DNA from: Luteimonas cucumeris
GTDB lineage: Bacteria; Pseudomonadota; Gammaproteobacteria; Xanthomonadales; Xanthomonadaceae
Direction of reading: 5' to 3'
Length of the DNA stretch: 64,000 bases
Assembly (NCBI RefSeq): GCF_007830035.1
Contig: NZ_VLKN01000003.1
Span: 1-64,000, forward strand
Below the pieces are notes generated by a model. The model worked only from the letters and a program-made list of their open reading frames with translations. It was not told the DNA's origin and ran no database searches. Shown here in pieces: positions 37,148 through 47,603 of the stretch. Every line of letters starts with the position of its first letter. The stretch's first letter is position 1. The position numbers and the translations under genes are program-made.

Positions 37148-38173
37148 ATGACGCAGACAAACGCGGCTGTGCGGACCATCACGGTCATCCGTGGCGACGG
37201 CATCGGCCCGGAAATCATGGACGCCGCCCTGTACGTGCTCGACGCGATGAACGTCGGCCTGCAGTACGAGGAGGCCGACGCCGGCCTTGCCGCACTCGAA
37301 AAGCATGGCGAACTGTTGCCGGCGGCCACCATGGACTCGATCCGCCGCAACCGCGTCGCGTTGAAGAGCCCGCTGACCACGCCCGTGGGCGAGGGCTTCA
37401 GTTCGATCAACGTCGAACTGCGCAAGCGCTTCGACCTGTATGCCAACGTGCGCCCGGCCAAGTCGTTCCCGAACACCAAGTCGCGTTTCCCGACCGGCGT
37501 CGACCTGATCACCGTGCGCGAGAATACCGAGGGCGCGTACATCGGCGAAGGCCAGATGACGTCCGAGGACGGCATGACCGCGACGCTGACCCAGAAGGTC
37601 ACGCGCAAGGGTTCCGAGCGCATCGTGCGCTACGCCTTCGACCTGGCGCGCAGCACCGGCCGCAAGAAGGTGACGGTGGTGCACAAGGCGAACATCCTGA
37701 AGTCGACCTCGGGCCTGTTCCTGAAGGTCGCGCGCGAAGTGGCCGCGCAGTATCCCGAGATCCAGTGCAACGAGATGATCGTGGACAACACCTGCATGCA
37801 GCTGGTGATGCGTCCGGAGCAGTTCGACATCATCGTCACCACCAACCTGTTCGGTGACATCATCTCGGACCTGTGCGCCGGCCTCGTCGGCGGCCTCGGC
37901 CTGGCCCCGGGCGCCAACATCGGTGCCGACGCGGCGATCTTCGAAGCCGTGCACGGTTCGGCGCCGGACATCGCCGGCAAGGGCGTCGCCAATCCATGTG
38001 CGCTGCTGCTGGCGGTCGGGCAGATGCTCGATCACCTCGGCAAACCCGACGATGCGTCGCGCCTGCGCGCAGCCATCATCGCCACGCTGGAAGCCAAGGA
38101 TTCGCTGACGCCGGACCTGGGCGGCGAGGGCAATACGATGTCGTTCGCCAAGGCGATCGCCAGCCGGATCTGA
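37148..38173 (+). CDS. Isocitrate dehydrogenase, NAD-type
   Basis: 341 aa of the isocitrate/isopropylmalate dehydrogenase family. It starts ITVIRGDGIGPEI and shows substrate-site residues in GFSSINVELRK and FDLYANVRPAKS, then TVRENTEGAYIGEG, metal-binding Asp in TNLFGDIISDL and the cofactor segment HGSAPDIAGKGVANP. The short length and FDLYANVRP resemble mitochondrial NAD-dependent IDH rather than E. coli Icd (416 aa). Xanthomonads are known to carry an NAD-type enzyme. The reaction is isocitrate to 2-oxoglutarate in the TCA cycle; homoisocitrate is a less likely substrate. Confidence 0.88.
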   Translation: MTQTNAAVRTITVIRGDGIGPEIMDAALYVLDAMNVGLQYEEADAGLAALEKHGELLPAATMDSIRRNRVALKSPLTTPVGEGFSSINVELRKRFDLYANVRPAKSFPNTKSRFPTGVDLITVRENTEGAYIGEGQMTSEDGMTATLTQKVTRKGSERIVRYAFDLARSTGRKKVTVVHKANILKSTSGLFLKVAREVAAQYPEIQCNEMIVDNTCMQLVMRPEQFDIIVTTNLFGDIISDLCAGLVGGLGLAPGANIGADAAIFEAVHGSAPDIAGKGVANPCALLLAVGQMLDHLGKPDDASRLRAAIIATLEAKDSLTPDLGGEGNTMSFAKAIASRI

Positions 38174-38184
38174 GGCATCTCCGC

Positions 38185-38208
38185 AGAGTCGAGCAGCCTC
38201 GACTCTAC
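38185..38208 (-). repeat. GTAG-headed REP hairpin
   Basis: On the minus strand GTAG-AGTCGAG-GCTG-CTCGACT, a 7-bp stem extended by AG/CT. It lies between the convergent ends of the isocitrate dehydrogenase and DUF3574 genes and belongs to the GTAG class seen at 16956, 19990 and 36522. Confidence 0.65.
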
Positions 38209-38218
38209 GAAACCGGGG

Positions 38219-38647
38219 TCACAGGCAGACCTGCGCGCTGCTGCTGATCACAAGCACCGCTTCCTGCCGATAGCGTCGCTTGTATTCGGCGACGATCTCG
38301 GCGATGCGTGCGCGGCCGCTGACCTCGTCGCCATGCACGATCTCCACGGCGCGTGAATCCTCGCGTTCGATCCTGCCGGATTCGCCACGCCACTGGCCGC
38401 GTGCGTTGTAGACGGTCAGGCCGTCCGGAAAACGTGGCGTCACCACTTCCGCAAGGAAGCGCTGCCACTCGACCTCATCGATCGCACCGTCCGGCGTGTT
38501 CATGCCGAACAGCAGGCGGTCCACACGGCGTTGGTCGCAGGTACCAGCGGGAAGGCCCGGAATCGGCGCGAGCGGCGTGGAAGCGCAGCCGGCAAGTGCG
38601 CCAAGGCAGGCGAGTACCCCTGCGAGCAGTAGTGAACGGTCGCGCAT
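38219..38647 (-). CDS. DUF3574 lipoprotein
   Basis: 142 aa. Lipoprotein signal with lipobox LAGC (Cys near residue 21). The mature part shows the DUF3574 pattern: RLLFGMNTPDGAIDEVEWQRF, then VVTPRFPDGLTVYNARGQW. Function of the family unknown. Convergent with isocitrate dehydrogenase. It starts 144 bp from the antiporter gene on the other strand. Confidence 0.83.
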   Translation of the reverse strand: MRDRSLLLAGVLACLGALAGCASTPLAPIPGLPAGTCDQRRVDRLLFGMNTPDGAIDEVEWQRFLAEVVTPRFPDGLTVYNARGQWRGESGRIEREDSRAVEIVHGDEVSGRARIAEIVAEYKRRYRQEAVLVISSSAQVCL

Positions 38648-38791
38648 CGAACCAGCTTAATCGCTACTGGCGGGCTTTGCCGGGCTTGCGGGACAGCGTT
38701 CCATCCGCCTGCGCCGGTCGTTCCACGACCTGTCTCGACAGCAGTCATGCTGCGTCGCACAATCCAGCGAATTCCCGTGCGAACCCTGCAA

Positions 38792-40134
38792 ATGCCTTCC
38801 CGCCCGAGTGCCCTCGCGCTGACCCCTTGCTGCTGTTCCTGGCGCTGTTCTTCGGCGCCGGCCTGTATTTCACCGCGCAGGGCGACGCAATGGGTTTCTA
38901 TCAGCTGCGTGCGCCAGTTGCGATCCTGCCGGCGCTGGCCCTGGCGCTGTGGATCGCCCATCGGCGTGGGGTGAAGGCCATGGACACGATGCTCGGCGGC
39001 ATCGGCGATCCGAACATCGTGCAGATGTGCCTGATCTTCCTGCTCGCCGGCGCGTTCGCGTATGTCACCAAGCTGATCGGCGCGGTCGATGCGGTGGTGG
39101 CGCTGGGCATCGGCGCGCTGCCGCCGGCGCTGATCCTGCCGGGCCTGTTCGTGGTCGCCGGCTTCCTGTCGCTGGCGATCGGCACGTCGATGGGCACGAT
39201 CGCGGCCGTCGCGCCGATCGCGCTCGGAGTGTCGGAAGCCTCCGGCCTGGATCGCGCGCTGGTGATCGGCGCCGTGCTCGGCGGCGCCACCTTCGGCGAC
39301 AACCTGTCGGTGATTTCCGACACCGCGATCGCCGCTGCGCGCACCCAGGGCTGCACGATGCGCGAAAAATTCCGCGAGAACGTCAAGATCGCGCTGCCGG
39401 CGGCGCTGCTGACGATTGCCGTGCTGATGCTCGTCGGCGAGGCTTCGCCCGTGGATGCCTACGATCCGGTGTCGCCGTGGCTGGTGCTGCCATACGTGCT
39501 GGTACTGGTGCTGGCGGTGATCGGCTGGGACGTGCTGGTGGTGCTGACCATCGGTCTGCTGGTGGCCGGCGGCTTCGGCTTTGCGATGACTGCCGATTTC
39601 GATGCCGCTGCCTATGCGGGCGCCATCTACGAAGGCTTCGAGAGCGTGTTCGAGATCATGCTGCTTGCCCTGCTGATCGGCGGCCTGGGCGCGTTGACCA
39701 AGGCCAGCGGTGGCCTGGCGTGGATCGCCCGGCAGATCGCGCGGATCGCGCGCGGCAGCAACGGCCGCCGCACCGGCGAGTGGAGCATCGCCGGGCTGGC
39801 TTCCGCCACCGATGTCTTCACCGCCAACAACACGGTCGCGCTGCTGATCAGCGGCGGCCTGGCGCGCGACATCGCCGAGCGCCACGGCGTCCCGCCCGCA
39901 CGTTCGGCAAGCCTGCTCGACATCTTCGCCTGCACCGTGCAGAGCCTGTTGCCGTATGGCGCGCAGATCCTGCTGGCGGCTTCGCTGGCGCACCTGTCGC
40001 CAATGGCGCTGATCGGCAAGGCGCACTACTGCTGGCTGCTGATCGCGATCACGATCGGCTTCATGCTCTGGCCTGCGCGCCGCGCCGCCCTGATTCCGCC
40101 GGTGCCGCGCGAACCCATGAAAAAGGGCGCCTGA
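38792..40134 (+). CDS. NhaC-like Na+/H+ antiporter, apparent one-base frameshift at the N-terminus
   Basis: About 447 aa with some 11 hydrophobic helices. Typical antiporter segments: GTSMGTIAAVAPIALG, GAVLGGATFGDNLSVISDTA (buried acidic residues) and SATDVFTANNTVALLISGG. The start at 38792 gives MPSRPSALALTP, and after one inserted base the reading LLLFLALFFGAGLYF would follow. In the sequence shown the two halves are in different frames, broken at a run of four C (38823-38826). A later TTG start at 38828 could restore a slightly shortened protein. Ion specificity unproven. Confidence 0.75.
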
Positions 40135-40146
40135 GCGCCCTGTTTC
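40120..40146. terminator. Terminator overlapping the antiporter stop codon
   Basis: Stem AGGGCGC/GCGCCCT with loop CTGA, flanked by A residues before and GTTTC after. The loop contains the TGA stop. It separates convergent genes. Confidence 0.6.
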
Positions 40147-40179
40147 ATTCCGTCGCCGGGGTCGCCGGCGATGCCGGAA

Positions 40180-40935
40180 TCAACGCGACTGCAGTTTCGA
40201 CAGCAGCCGCAGGAACTCGATGTACAGCCACACCAGCGTGACCATCAGGCCGAACGCGCCGTACCACTCCATGTATTTCGGCGCACCCTGTTCGACGCCG
40301 TTCTCGATGAAGTCGAAGTCCAGCACCAGGTTCAGTGCCGCGATCACCACCACGAACAGGCTGAAGCCGATGCCGACGATGCCCGACTCATGGATCATCG
40401 GTATCTTGATGCCGAAGAAGCCCAGCACGATCGTGGCCAGGTACACCAGAGCGATGCCACCGGTGGCGGCAACCACGCCCAGCTTGAAGTTCTCGGTGGC
40501 CTTGATCAGCCCGGATCGATAGGCGAACAGCAGCGCGAACAGCGTGCCGAAGGTCAGCAGCACCGCCTGGAACACGATGCCGGGGAAGCGCTGTTCGAAC
40601 ATCGCCGAGATCGCGCCGAGGAAGAAACCCTCGACCAGCGCATAGAGCGGTGCCGTCACCGGGGCCCAGGTCTTCTTGAAGGTGGTGACCAGCGCCAGCA
40701 CCAGGCCGCCGATCAGGCCACCCCAGACATACACCCCGGCATTGGCGATGCCGGCGGGAGTGCTGACCTGCGTCCACGCGAAAGTGGCGGTGATCACGCA
40801 CAGCAGCAACAGGGCGCCGGTCTTGCTGACCGTCCCGTTCAGGGTCATCGCGCCGCCGTCGCGGGACACCACGGTGCCGCTGCCGAGGTCCAGGAAGGTC
40901 GATTCTTTCAGTGCCGGATTGCCGCTGCGGATCAT
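40180..40935 (-). CDS. Bax inhibitor-1/YccA family membrane protein
   Basis: 251 aa, seven hydrophobic helices. N-terminus MIRSGNPALKESTFLDL and the C-terminal LNLVLDFDFIENGVEQGAPKYMEWYGAFGLMVTLVWLYIEFLRLL are the signature of the bacterial BI-1-like subgroup. Its acidic residues (DFDFIE) could line a calcium or proton path. Related YccA modulates the FtsH protease in E. coli, but that role is not shown for this subgroup. Confidence 0.9.
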   Translation of the reverse strand: MIRSGNPALKESTFLDLGSGTVVSRDGGAMTLNGTVSKTGALLLLCVITATFAWTQVSTPAGIANAGVYVWGGLIGGLVLALVTTFKKTWAPVTAPLYALVEGFFLGAISAMFEQRFPGIVFQAVLLTFGTLFALLFAYRSGLIKATENFKLGVVAATGGIALVYLATIVLGFFGIKIPMIHESGIVGIGFSLFVVVIAALNLVLDFDFIENGVEQGAPKYMEWYGAFGLMVTLVWLYIEFLRLLSKLQSR

Positions 40936-41019
40936 TGAGAGCCCCTGTTTTCGTCGATGCGACCACCTTGGCCGCTCTGTCCTGAAGCATACCTTGACGC
41001 CCGTGGCGATGCGTCGCGT

Positions 41020-41048
41020 TTGACATGGATGGGGCGGGTTCCGAAAAT
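41020..41048 (+). promoter_or_regulatory. Sigma70-type promoter of the tRNA array
   Basis: TTGACA at 41020-41025, 17-base spacer, GAAAAT at 41043-41048 (four of six bases match TATAAT). It lies 52 bp before tRNA-Pro, with a GC-rich stretch just after as in stringently controlled promoters. Confidence 0.5.
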
Positions 41049-41099
41049 AGCCGCCTTCGCAGCGCTGGCGCGTTGCGATCGCAAGAACCGTCCGACCGG

Positions 41100-41176
41100 C
41101 GGGGTATAGCGCAGTCTGGTAGCGCGCCTGCTTTGGGAGCAGGATGTCGGGGGTTCGAATCCCTCTACCCCGACCA
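41100..41176 (+). tRNA. tRNA-Pro (TGG)
   Basis: 77 nt with encoded CCA. Acceptor CGGGGTA/TACCCCG; anticodon loop TTTGGGA with TGG; T arm GGGGGTTCGAATCCCTC. First of five tRNA genes in tandem. Confidence 0.95.
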
Positions 41177-41219
41177 TCCGGCCCATTGGCGCCGGCGTAA
41201 TGCGACAATCCGGCCCCGA

Positions 41220-41296
41220 GCGCCCGTAGCTCAACCGGATAGAGCACCGGCCTTCTAAGCCGGCGGTTACAGGTTCGAGTCCTGTCGGGCGCGCCA
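41220..41296 (+). tRNA. tRNA-Arg (TCT)
   Basis: 77 nt with CCA. Acceptor GCGCCCG/CGGGCGC, anticodon stem CCGGC/GCCGG with loop CTTCTAA, anticodon TCT. Confidence 0.95.
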
Positions 41297-41415
41297 AGCC
41301 AGGCGACCGACGGCGCGACGACCGTGGTAAACGCGCAGTAGCGCGTGCGGCAAGGCAGCTGTTCATGGACTGAACGCGTTAACGGCTCGAAAGGCCGTAG
41401 CAACAAAGCTTCAAT

Positions 41416-41493
<78 letters not shown>

Positions 41494-41592
41494 AACTCCA
41501 GCCGTGGAAATCCGTGGCTTCTCTGCACGCCAGGCCGCAAGCCTGCCCGGAGATTGTCGCGCCGCGCGCTACTGCGTTATCATTTCAATGCG

Positions 41593-41668
41593 GGGCCGTT
41601 AGCTCAGTTGGTAGAGCAGTTGACTCTTAATCAATAGGTCCAAGGTTCGAATCCTTGACGGCCCACCA
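41593..41668 (+). tRNA. tRNA-Lys (CTT)
   Basis: 76 nt with CCA. Acceptor GGGCCGT/ACGGCCC; anticodon loop CTCTTAA, anticodon CTT. A terminator follows eight bases later. Confidence 0.95.
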
Positions 41669-41675
41669 CATCCAG

Positions 41676-41702
41676 GCGCCTGGTGACCCCAGGCGCTTTT
41701 TT
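41676..41702 (+). terminator. Intrinsic terminator behind tRNA-Lys
   Basis: Perfect 8-bp stem GCGCCTGG/CCAGGCGC, five-base loop, six T residues. It would end the Pro-Arg-His-Lys transcript before tRNA-Leu. Confidence 0.85.
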
Positions 41703-41757
41703 GTTGCCGGCGCGGCGATCGCCTAAGATGCCGCCGGGCCTGCCACGGCAGGGCATC

Positions 41758-41842
<85 letters not shown>

Positions 41843-42017
41843 GGCCGGCCCGTGCTCCGACCCGGCTTCCACAAGAGTGGCGGCAGGCGGCGTCTTCGGC
41901 CAAAATAATCCGTTCGATTGGCCCGGACAGGGGCGCCTCGGCTCGAAGCTGGCGCAGGCCCGGTCCAAACCCCCAACATCGCGTCGCGGACTTAGCCCCG
42001 CGGCGGCAGGAGCGCAC

Positions 42018-43310
42018 ATGCAGGTCTCGGTCGAAACCATTGACAACCACGAACGTCGCATCACCTTCCGCGTGCCGACGGACAGCATCGACAACCAGGT
42101 CGGTGGCCGCCTGCGCGAGATCGCGCGCAATGCGCGGATCAAGGGCTTCCGCCCTGGAAAGGTACCGGCCAAGGTGATCGAGCAGCGCTACGGCCAGCAG
42201 GTCCGTGCCGAGGTGCTGGACGGGCTGCTGCGCGACGGATTCGACAAGGCCGTGCGCAACGAGACCTTCCGCATCGCCGGCAACCCGCAGATCGTGCCGA
42301 ACAAGGAAGCCGCCGAAGGCGAACTCGAGTACGTGGCCACGTTCGAGGTGGTGCCCGATTTCGGCGAGATCGACGTGGCCAAACTGGAAGTCACGCGCCA
42401 CACCGCCGAGGTGGAGGAAGCCGACATCGACCGCATGATCGAGAACCTGCGCCTGCAGCGCCGCGAATGGCTCCCGGTCGAGCGCGCCGCGAAGGAAGGC
42501 GACCTGGTCGAGTTGGAAATGTGGTCGGAAGCGGACGGCGTCCGCCTGCCGGCGGAAGGTGTCGAGAAGGGCAGCACGGTGATCGGCTCGGGGATGATGT
42601 TCGCCGGGGTCGAATCGGCGCTGGCCGGCCTGTCGAAGGGCGAGGAAAAGAACGTCGACGTCGATTTCCCGGCCGACTGGCCGGTGCCGCCGCTGGCGGG
42701 CAAGACCGCGAAGATGCACATCAAGGCCTTGAACGTCGCCGAAGCCAAGCTGCCGGAAGTCGACCAGGCTTTCATCCGCAGCTTCGGAGTCAAGAGCGGC
42801 GAAAGCGAACGCTTCCGCGCGGACATCCGCACCAACCTGGAGCGCGAGCTGAAGGGCGCGCTGATGAACCGCTTGCGTCGCGAAGTCGGCGAGCAACTCG
42901 TCGTCGCCTATTCGCACGTGGAAATGCCGCCGCGGCTGGTCGAGAACGAGGCCCGTGCGATGGCCGCCAATGCCAGCCAGCAGGCAGCGCAGCAGGGCCA
43001 GCGCATCGATCCGGCGCCGGGCCCGTACATGGAAGCCGCACGCAAGCGTGTACTCGTGGGCCTGCTGGTCGGCGAGATCGCGCGCCGCAACGAACTGCGC
43101 CTGGAAGCCAAGCGTCTCAACGAGACGCTGCGCCTGATCGCCTCGACCTACGAGGAACCGGAGCAGGTGGTCGAGTTGTATCGCAACGACCAGCAGCTGA
43201 TGAATGGCCTGCAGGCGCGGGTGATGGAAGAGCAGGTCATCGACTGGATCGCCGAGCGCGCGCACCACACCGAACAGGCGCTGTCATTCAGCGACGCGAT
43301 CCGCCAGTAA
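42018..43310 (+). CDS. tig: Trigger factor (ribosome-bound chaperone and prolyl isomerase)
   Basis: 430 aa (E. coli 432). N-terminal ribosome-binding signature [17 protein letters not shown] near residue 44, FKBP-like isomerase domain around 150-250 ([18 protein letters not shown]-like [15 protein letters not shown]), then the helical chaperone arms. It starts after CAGGAGC. First gene of the tig-clpP-clpX-lon protein-quality block. Confidence 0.95.
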   Translation: MQVSVETIDNHERRITFRVPTDSIDNQVGGRLREIARNARIKGFRPGKVPAKVIEQRYGQQVRAEVLDGLLRDGFDKAVRNETFRIAGNPQIVPNKEAAEGELEYVATFEVVPDFGEIDVAKLEVTRHTAEVEEADIDRMIENLRLQRREWLPVERAAKEGDLVELEMWSEADGVRLPAEGVEKGSTVIGSGMMFAGVESALAGLSKGEEKNVDVDFPADWPVPPLAGKTAKMHIKALNVAEAKLPEVDQAFIRSFGVKSGESERFRADIRTNLERELKGALMNRLRREVGEQLVVAYSHVEMPPRLVENEARAMAANASQQAAQQGQRIDPAPGPYMEAARKRVLVGLLVGEIARRNELRLEAKRLNETLRLIASTYEEPEQVVELYRNDQQLMNGLQARVMEEQVIDWIAERAHHTEQALSFSDAIRQ

Positions 43311-43320
43311 TCGTTGTTCC

Positions 43321-43397
43321 GTCATCCCGAGCGCAGCGGGGATCTGCTTCTTGGTCGTTCCAAGGGCAAGCAGATCCCTCGCTACGCTCGGGATGAC
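43321..43397. repeat. GTCATCCCGAGCG-type inverted repeat
   Basis: Arms 43321-43349 and 43368-43397 are imperfect inverted copies starting GTCATCCCGAGCG and ending in AGATC/GATCT-CTT. It lies between tig and clpP1. A half copy is at 60589-60619. Confidence 0.7.
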
Positions 43398-43450
43398 AGC
43401 TTTGGGAATGATGCTTTTTGAGGATGGAGCCGGGACTGGAACCTGCGCCA

Positions 43451-43479
43451 CTTGCGCCGGACGCTCTCCGGCCCCAACT
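43451..43479 (+). promoter_or_regulatory. Candidate heat-shock (sigma32-type) promoter of clpP1
   Basis: CTTGCGC, 14-base spacer, CCCCAACT. Compare the sigma32 consensus CTTGAAA...CCCCATNT. It lies 38 bp before the clpP1 start, after the repeat. Weaker than the lon candidate. Confidence 0.35.
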
Positions 43480-43517
43480 TGAGCGCATCCGCCCATCTTT
43501 CTCCTAGGTGCGACCGA

Positions 43518-44144
43518 ATGGACAACCGAATCAAAGCCCTGAACCTGGTGCCGATGGTGGTCGAACAGACCAGCCGGGGCGAGCGCGCCTACGACATCTA
43601 TTCGCGGCTGCTGAAAGAGCGGGTGATCTTCCTGGTCGGCGGCATCGACGACCACATGGCCAACGTGATCGTCGCCCAGTTGCTGTTCCTGGAAGCGGAC
43701 AATCCCGAGAAGGAAATCAGCCTGTACATCAACTCGCCCGGCGGCATCGTCACGGCGGGCATGGCGATCTACGACACCATGCAGTTCATCAAGCCCGACG
43801 TCAGCACCATGTGCATCGGCCAGGCCGCGAGCATGGCGGCCACGCTGCTGGCCGCCGGCACCAAGGGCAAGCGTTACGCGTTGCCGAACTCGCGGGTGAT
43901 GATCCACCAGCCGCTGGGCGGCTTCCAGGGCCAGGCGACGGACATCGACATCCACGCGCGCGAGATCCTGAGCATGCGCCAGCGCCTGAACGAGATCCTC
44001 GCCAAGCACACCGGCCAGGCGCTGGAGACGATCGCCCACGACACCGAGCGCGACAATTTCAAGAGCGCCGAGGCCGCGCGCGAGTACGGGCTGATCGACC
44101 AGGTGCTCGAGCGCCGCTCGGAAGAATCGATCCAGCCTGCGTGA
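43518..44144 (+). CDS. clpP: ATP-dependent Clp protease proteolytic subunit, copy 1
   Basis: 208 aa. Catalytic triad visible: Ser in [13 protein letters not shown] (near residue 101), His in [13 protein letters not shown] (near 126), Asp in DTERDNFKS. The sequence is of the usual xanthomonad ClpP kind ([20 protein letters not shown]). It forms the 14-mer chamber that degrades substrates unfolded by ClpX, encoded downstream. A paralogue follows after 58 bp. One residue differs from the common loop: VGGIDD instead of VGPIDD. The 22 codons open upstream of 43518 lack conservation. Confidence 0.93.
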   Translation: MDNRIKALNLVPMVVEQTSRGERAYDIYSRLLKERVIFLVGGIDDHMANVIVAQLLFLEADNPEKEISLYINSPGGIVTAGMAIYDTMQFIKPDVSTMCIGQAASMAATLLAAGTKGKRYALPNSRVMIHQPLGGFQGQATDIDIHAREILSMRQRLNEILAKHTGQALETIAHDTERDNFKSAEAAREYGLIDQVLERRSEESIQPA

Positions 44145-44160
44145 ACGACATGATTTTCCT

Positions 44161-44183
44161 GGGCCGCGCGATGGCCGCGGCCC
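44161..44183 (+). other. Hairpin between the two clpP genes
   Basis: Perfect 8-bp stem GGGCCGCG/CGCGGCCC with a 7-base loop, no T run. It may affect mRNA stability or processing between the clpP copies rather than terminate transcription. Confidence 0.45.
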
Positions 44184-44202
44184 GAAACGAGACTTTCGCT
44201 GA

Positions 44203-44832
44203 ATGAACGAAATCCAGACCACGGCATTGAACCTGGTGCCCATGGTGGTCGAGCAGACCAGTCGTGGCGAGCGCAGCTACGACATCTATTCGCGACTGCT
44301 GAAAGAGCGCCTGATTTTCCTGGTGGGGCCGATCGACGACCACGTTGCGAACGTCGTGATCGCGCAGATGCTGTTCCTGGAATCCGAAAACCCCGAGAAG
44401 GACATCAGCCTGTACATCAACAGTCCCGGCGGCGCCGTCACCGCCGGCCTGGCCATGTACGACACCATGCAGTACATCAGGCCCGACGTCAGCACCATCT
44501 GCATCGGCCAGGCGTCCAGCGCCGGCTCGCTGCTGCTGATGGCCGGCGCCAAGGGCAAGCGCTTCGCGCTGCCCAACTCGCGCGTCATGATCCACCAGCC
44601 TTCGGGCGGGACGCGCGGGCAGGCCACGGACATCGAGATCCAGGCCCGCGAGATCCTCTACCTGCGCCAGCGCCTCAACCAGATCTATGTCGACCACACC
44701 GGCCAGCCGCTGGAGCAGATCGAGCGCGACATGGAACGTGACCGTTTCATGAGCGCGGCCCAGGCCCAGGAATACGGGTTGATTGACCACGTGATCGACC
44801 GTCGCAGCGAAGATTCCATCCAGGCCGCCTGA
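44203..44832 (+). CDS. clpP: ATP-dependent Clp protease proteolytic subunit, copy 2 (paralogue)
   Basis: 209 aa, about 70% identical by eye to the preceding ClpP. The triad is retained: Ser in [13 protein letters not shown], His in [13 protein letters not shown], Asp in DMERDRFMS. The residue after the catalytic Ser is Ala instead of the usual Met, and the neighbouring QPSGGTRG loop also departs from copy 1 (QPLGGFQG). Both keep the hydrophobic surface needed to dock ClpX as far as can be judged. Divergence plus retained catalysis suggests a specialised second subunit, able to form mixed or separate rings. Confidence 0.92.
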   Translation: MNEIQTTALNLVPMVVEQTSRGERSYDIYSRLLKERLIFLVGPIDDHVANVVIAQMLFLESENPEKDISLYINSPGGAVTAGLAMYDTMQYIRPDVSTICIGQASSAGSLLLMAGAKGKRFALPNSRVMIHQPSGGTRGQATDIEIQAREILYLRQRLNQIYVDHTGQPLEQIERDMERDRFMSAAQAQEYGLIDHVIDRRSEDSIQAA

Positions 44833-44887
44833 ATCCGGCCGGGACGGGCGCTGCCCCGCACCAGGCCGCGCCAGGCCTCACTTTCCG

Positions 44888-44914
44888 CCGGACGGGCGCA
44901 AGCCGCCCGTCCGG
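44888..44914 (+). other. Strong hairpin between clpP2 and clpX
   Basis: Perfect 11-bp stem CCGGACGGGCG/CGCCCGTCCGG, five-base loop, no T run behind it. Possible attenuator or processing site that lets clpX level differ from clpP. Confidence 0.5.
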
Positions 44915-44959
44915 TGCTATTCTCGGATTGCACATGTATGAAGATTGGGCGATAGGGGC

Positions 44960-46246
<1,287 letters not shown>

Positions 46247-46290
46247 GGATACGCCCCGGACGTGTTCCGGGAAAACGCAAGGAATGCGTG

Positions 46291-46830
46291 ATGGCCAGAA
46301 ACTGGATCGTGGTAGGCGACGCAACGTCGAGTGGCGGCCGTGTGATTACCGGCTCGCCCGTTGCCGACATCGACGGCATGCCCGTGTCCCGCGTCAGCGA
46401 CAGGGCAACTTGTCCACGCCACAAGGGCGTGTTCCCCATCGTCGACGGCGACATCACACTGGTCGTCGACGGCCAGCCCGTGGCCTTGCACGGTAGTTCG
46501 CTGGCCTGCGGCTGCAGGGTGCTGACTGCGCAACAGAGTCACGTCTACGTCGATGCCGGTGGGAGCAGCCGTGCATCAAACAGATCAGCAAGTGCCGAGG
46601 CCGCCACCGCAGTTGCGTCAGTGGCTGCTTTTACCGGCAAATACGATGAAGCATTCATTCTCGTTTCTGAGCTGACAGGCAAGCCACTCGCCCATCGTGG
46701 CTACCGTGTTGTGCGGCCCAATGGCTCCGATGAAATGGGAACTACCGACAGCGACGGAAAAACACATCTGGTTAACACGGATGAGTCCGAGAATTTGAAG
46801 GTCGAGCTGGAAGAGGAAGTTCCCGCATGA
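46291..46830 (+). CDS. PAAR-domain protein (type VI secretion spike tip) with C-terminal extension
   Basis: About 179 aa. Residues 1-90 match the PAAR cone: WIVVGDATSSGGRVITGSP, then RATCPRHKG, IVDGDITLVVDGQPVALHGS and SLACGCRVL, with Cys and His positions that bind the zinc at the tip. From about residue 110 comes a transthyretin/Ig-like segment (AFILVSELTGKPLAHRGYRV, then EMGTTDSDGKT), a type also found at VgrG C-termini. PAAR proteins cap the VgrG spike and carry effectors. The 4-bp overlap with the next gene pairs it with a likely effector. Base composition falls from this gene onward. No other secretion genes are in the window. Confidence 0.85.
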   Translation: MARNWIVVGDATSSGGRVITGSPVADIDGMPVSRVSDRATCPRHKGVFPIVDGDITLVVDGQPVALHGSSLACGCRVLTAQQSHVYVDAGGSSRASNRSASAEAATAVASVAAFTGKYDEAFILVSELTGKPLAHRGYRVVRPNGSDEMGTTDSDGKTHLVNTDESENLKVELEEEVPA

Positions 46831-47603
46831 GCCGCAAATACATGCTGGTGGCGGAATCGCCTACAACCCCTGTTTCGCAGACGCAACGCAAGCAGATCGC
46901 GGTCAGGGTCTATGTTGACGAAAAGGGCTGGGTCCAGAATGCAGGCTTCACCCTCAAGGCCATACCTGAGGTGGAGAAAGGCTCTCTAGCTGGGCCGAAA
47001 GCCATAGTACTGCATCGAACTTCCGGCGATAACGTCGAAAGTGCCCTGACTTCTGCCAAGAAGGGAGTGGGTACGCACTTTTATGTGGATAAGGACGGGG
47101 CTGTTTATCAAGTCGCGAGCCTTCTAAAGAAAACCTTTCACGTCGGTAAAATTAGGTCGAAGTGCTTCGAGAGCGGCACTTGTCCAATAGATGAAATGAA
47201 GATGATCAAGTCCTGGGGTTTTGCGCCGGGGAAAATATACAGTCATGAAAAAGCCAAGGCATACCCTGCGCGCTATCCGATGAATGAAGACAGCGTAGGC
47301 ATCGAGACTGTCGCGAAATGCCTTACGAATTGCGGTGATGACGATCCGGATGATGCGACGTGGGATCCGCCAACACCCGCGCAATCCGCAGCTATCGTCA
47401 CGATAATCGATATCCTGAAGAGCGCCTACGGTATCACCGACTCAGACATCTACGAGCACGACAAAGTGTCGTACAAGAAGGGCGGGGAGGGTGCTGGCCT
47501 CTACTCATCCGACGATGATGGCAAGGGCTTCCCTCCTACCTTTGATCAGGAGATTCCAGGATATGAAGGTGTTAACCAAGGCTATCGCCATCGCGGCGGC
47601 TAG
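46827..47603 (+). CDS. Amidase_2-like (AmpD fold) protein, candidate type VI peptidoglycan-amidase effector
   Basis: 258 aa without signal peptide. After an N-terminal region of ~60 residues comes an N-acetylmuramoyl-L-alanine amidase pattern: KAIVLHRTSG (zinc His), GVGTHFYVDKDGAVYQVA, FHVGKIRSK, NEDSVGIETVAK, a helix AQSAAIVTIIDILKSAYG, and IYEHDKVSYKKGGEG (second His plus the basic/acidic site). Such enzymes cut the bond between MurNAc and L-Ala. A cytoplasmic amidase coupled to a PAAR gene and followed by a lipoprotein fits a secreted effector killing by wall damage. It is clearly AT-richer than the flanking clpX and lon. A phage-type lysozyme role is the main alternative. Confidence 0.8.
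   Translation: MSRKYMLVAESPTTPVSQTQRKQIAVRVYVDEKGWVQNAGFTLKAIPEVEKGSLAGPKAIVLHRTSGDNVESALTSAKKGVGTHFYVDKDGAVYQVASLLKKTFHVGKIRSKCFESGTCPIDEMKMIKSWGFAPGKIYSHEKAKAYPARYPMNEDSVGIETVAKCLTNCGDDDPDDATWDPPTPAQSAAIVTIIDILKSAYGITDSDIYEHDKVSYKKGGEGAGLYSSDDDGKGFPPTFDQEIPGYEGVNQGYRHRGG

Noticed and set aside
44145-44202. Possible programmed fusion of the two clpP genes
   Set aside because: Copy 1 ends with a clear TGA and copy 2 has its own ATG; no slippery site joins them.
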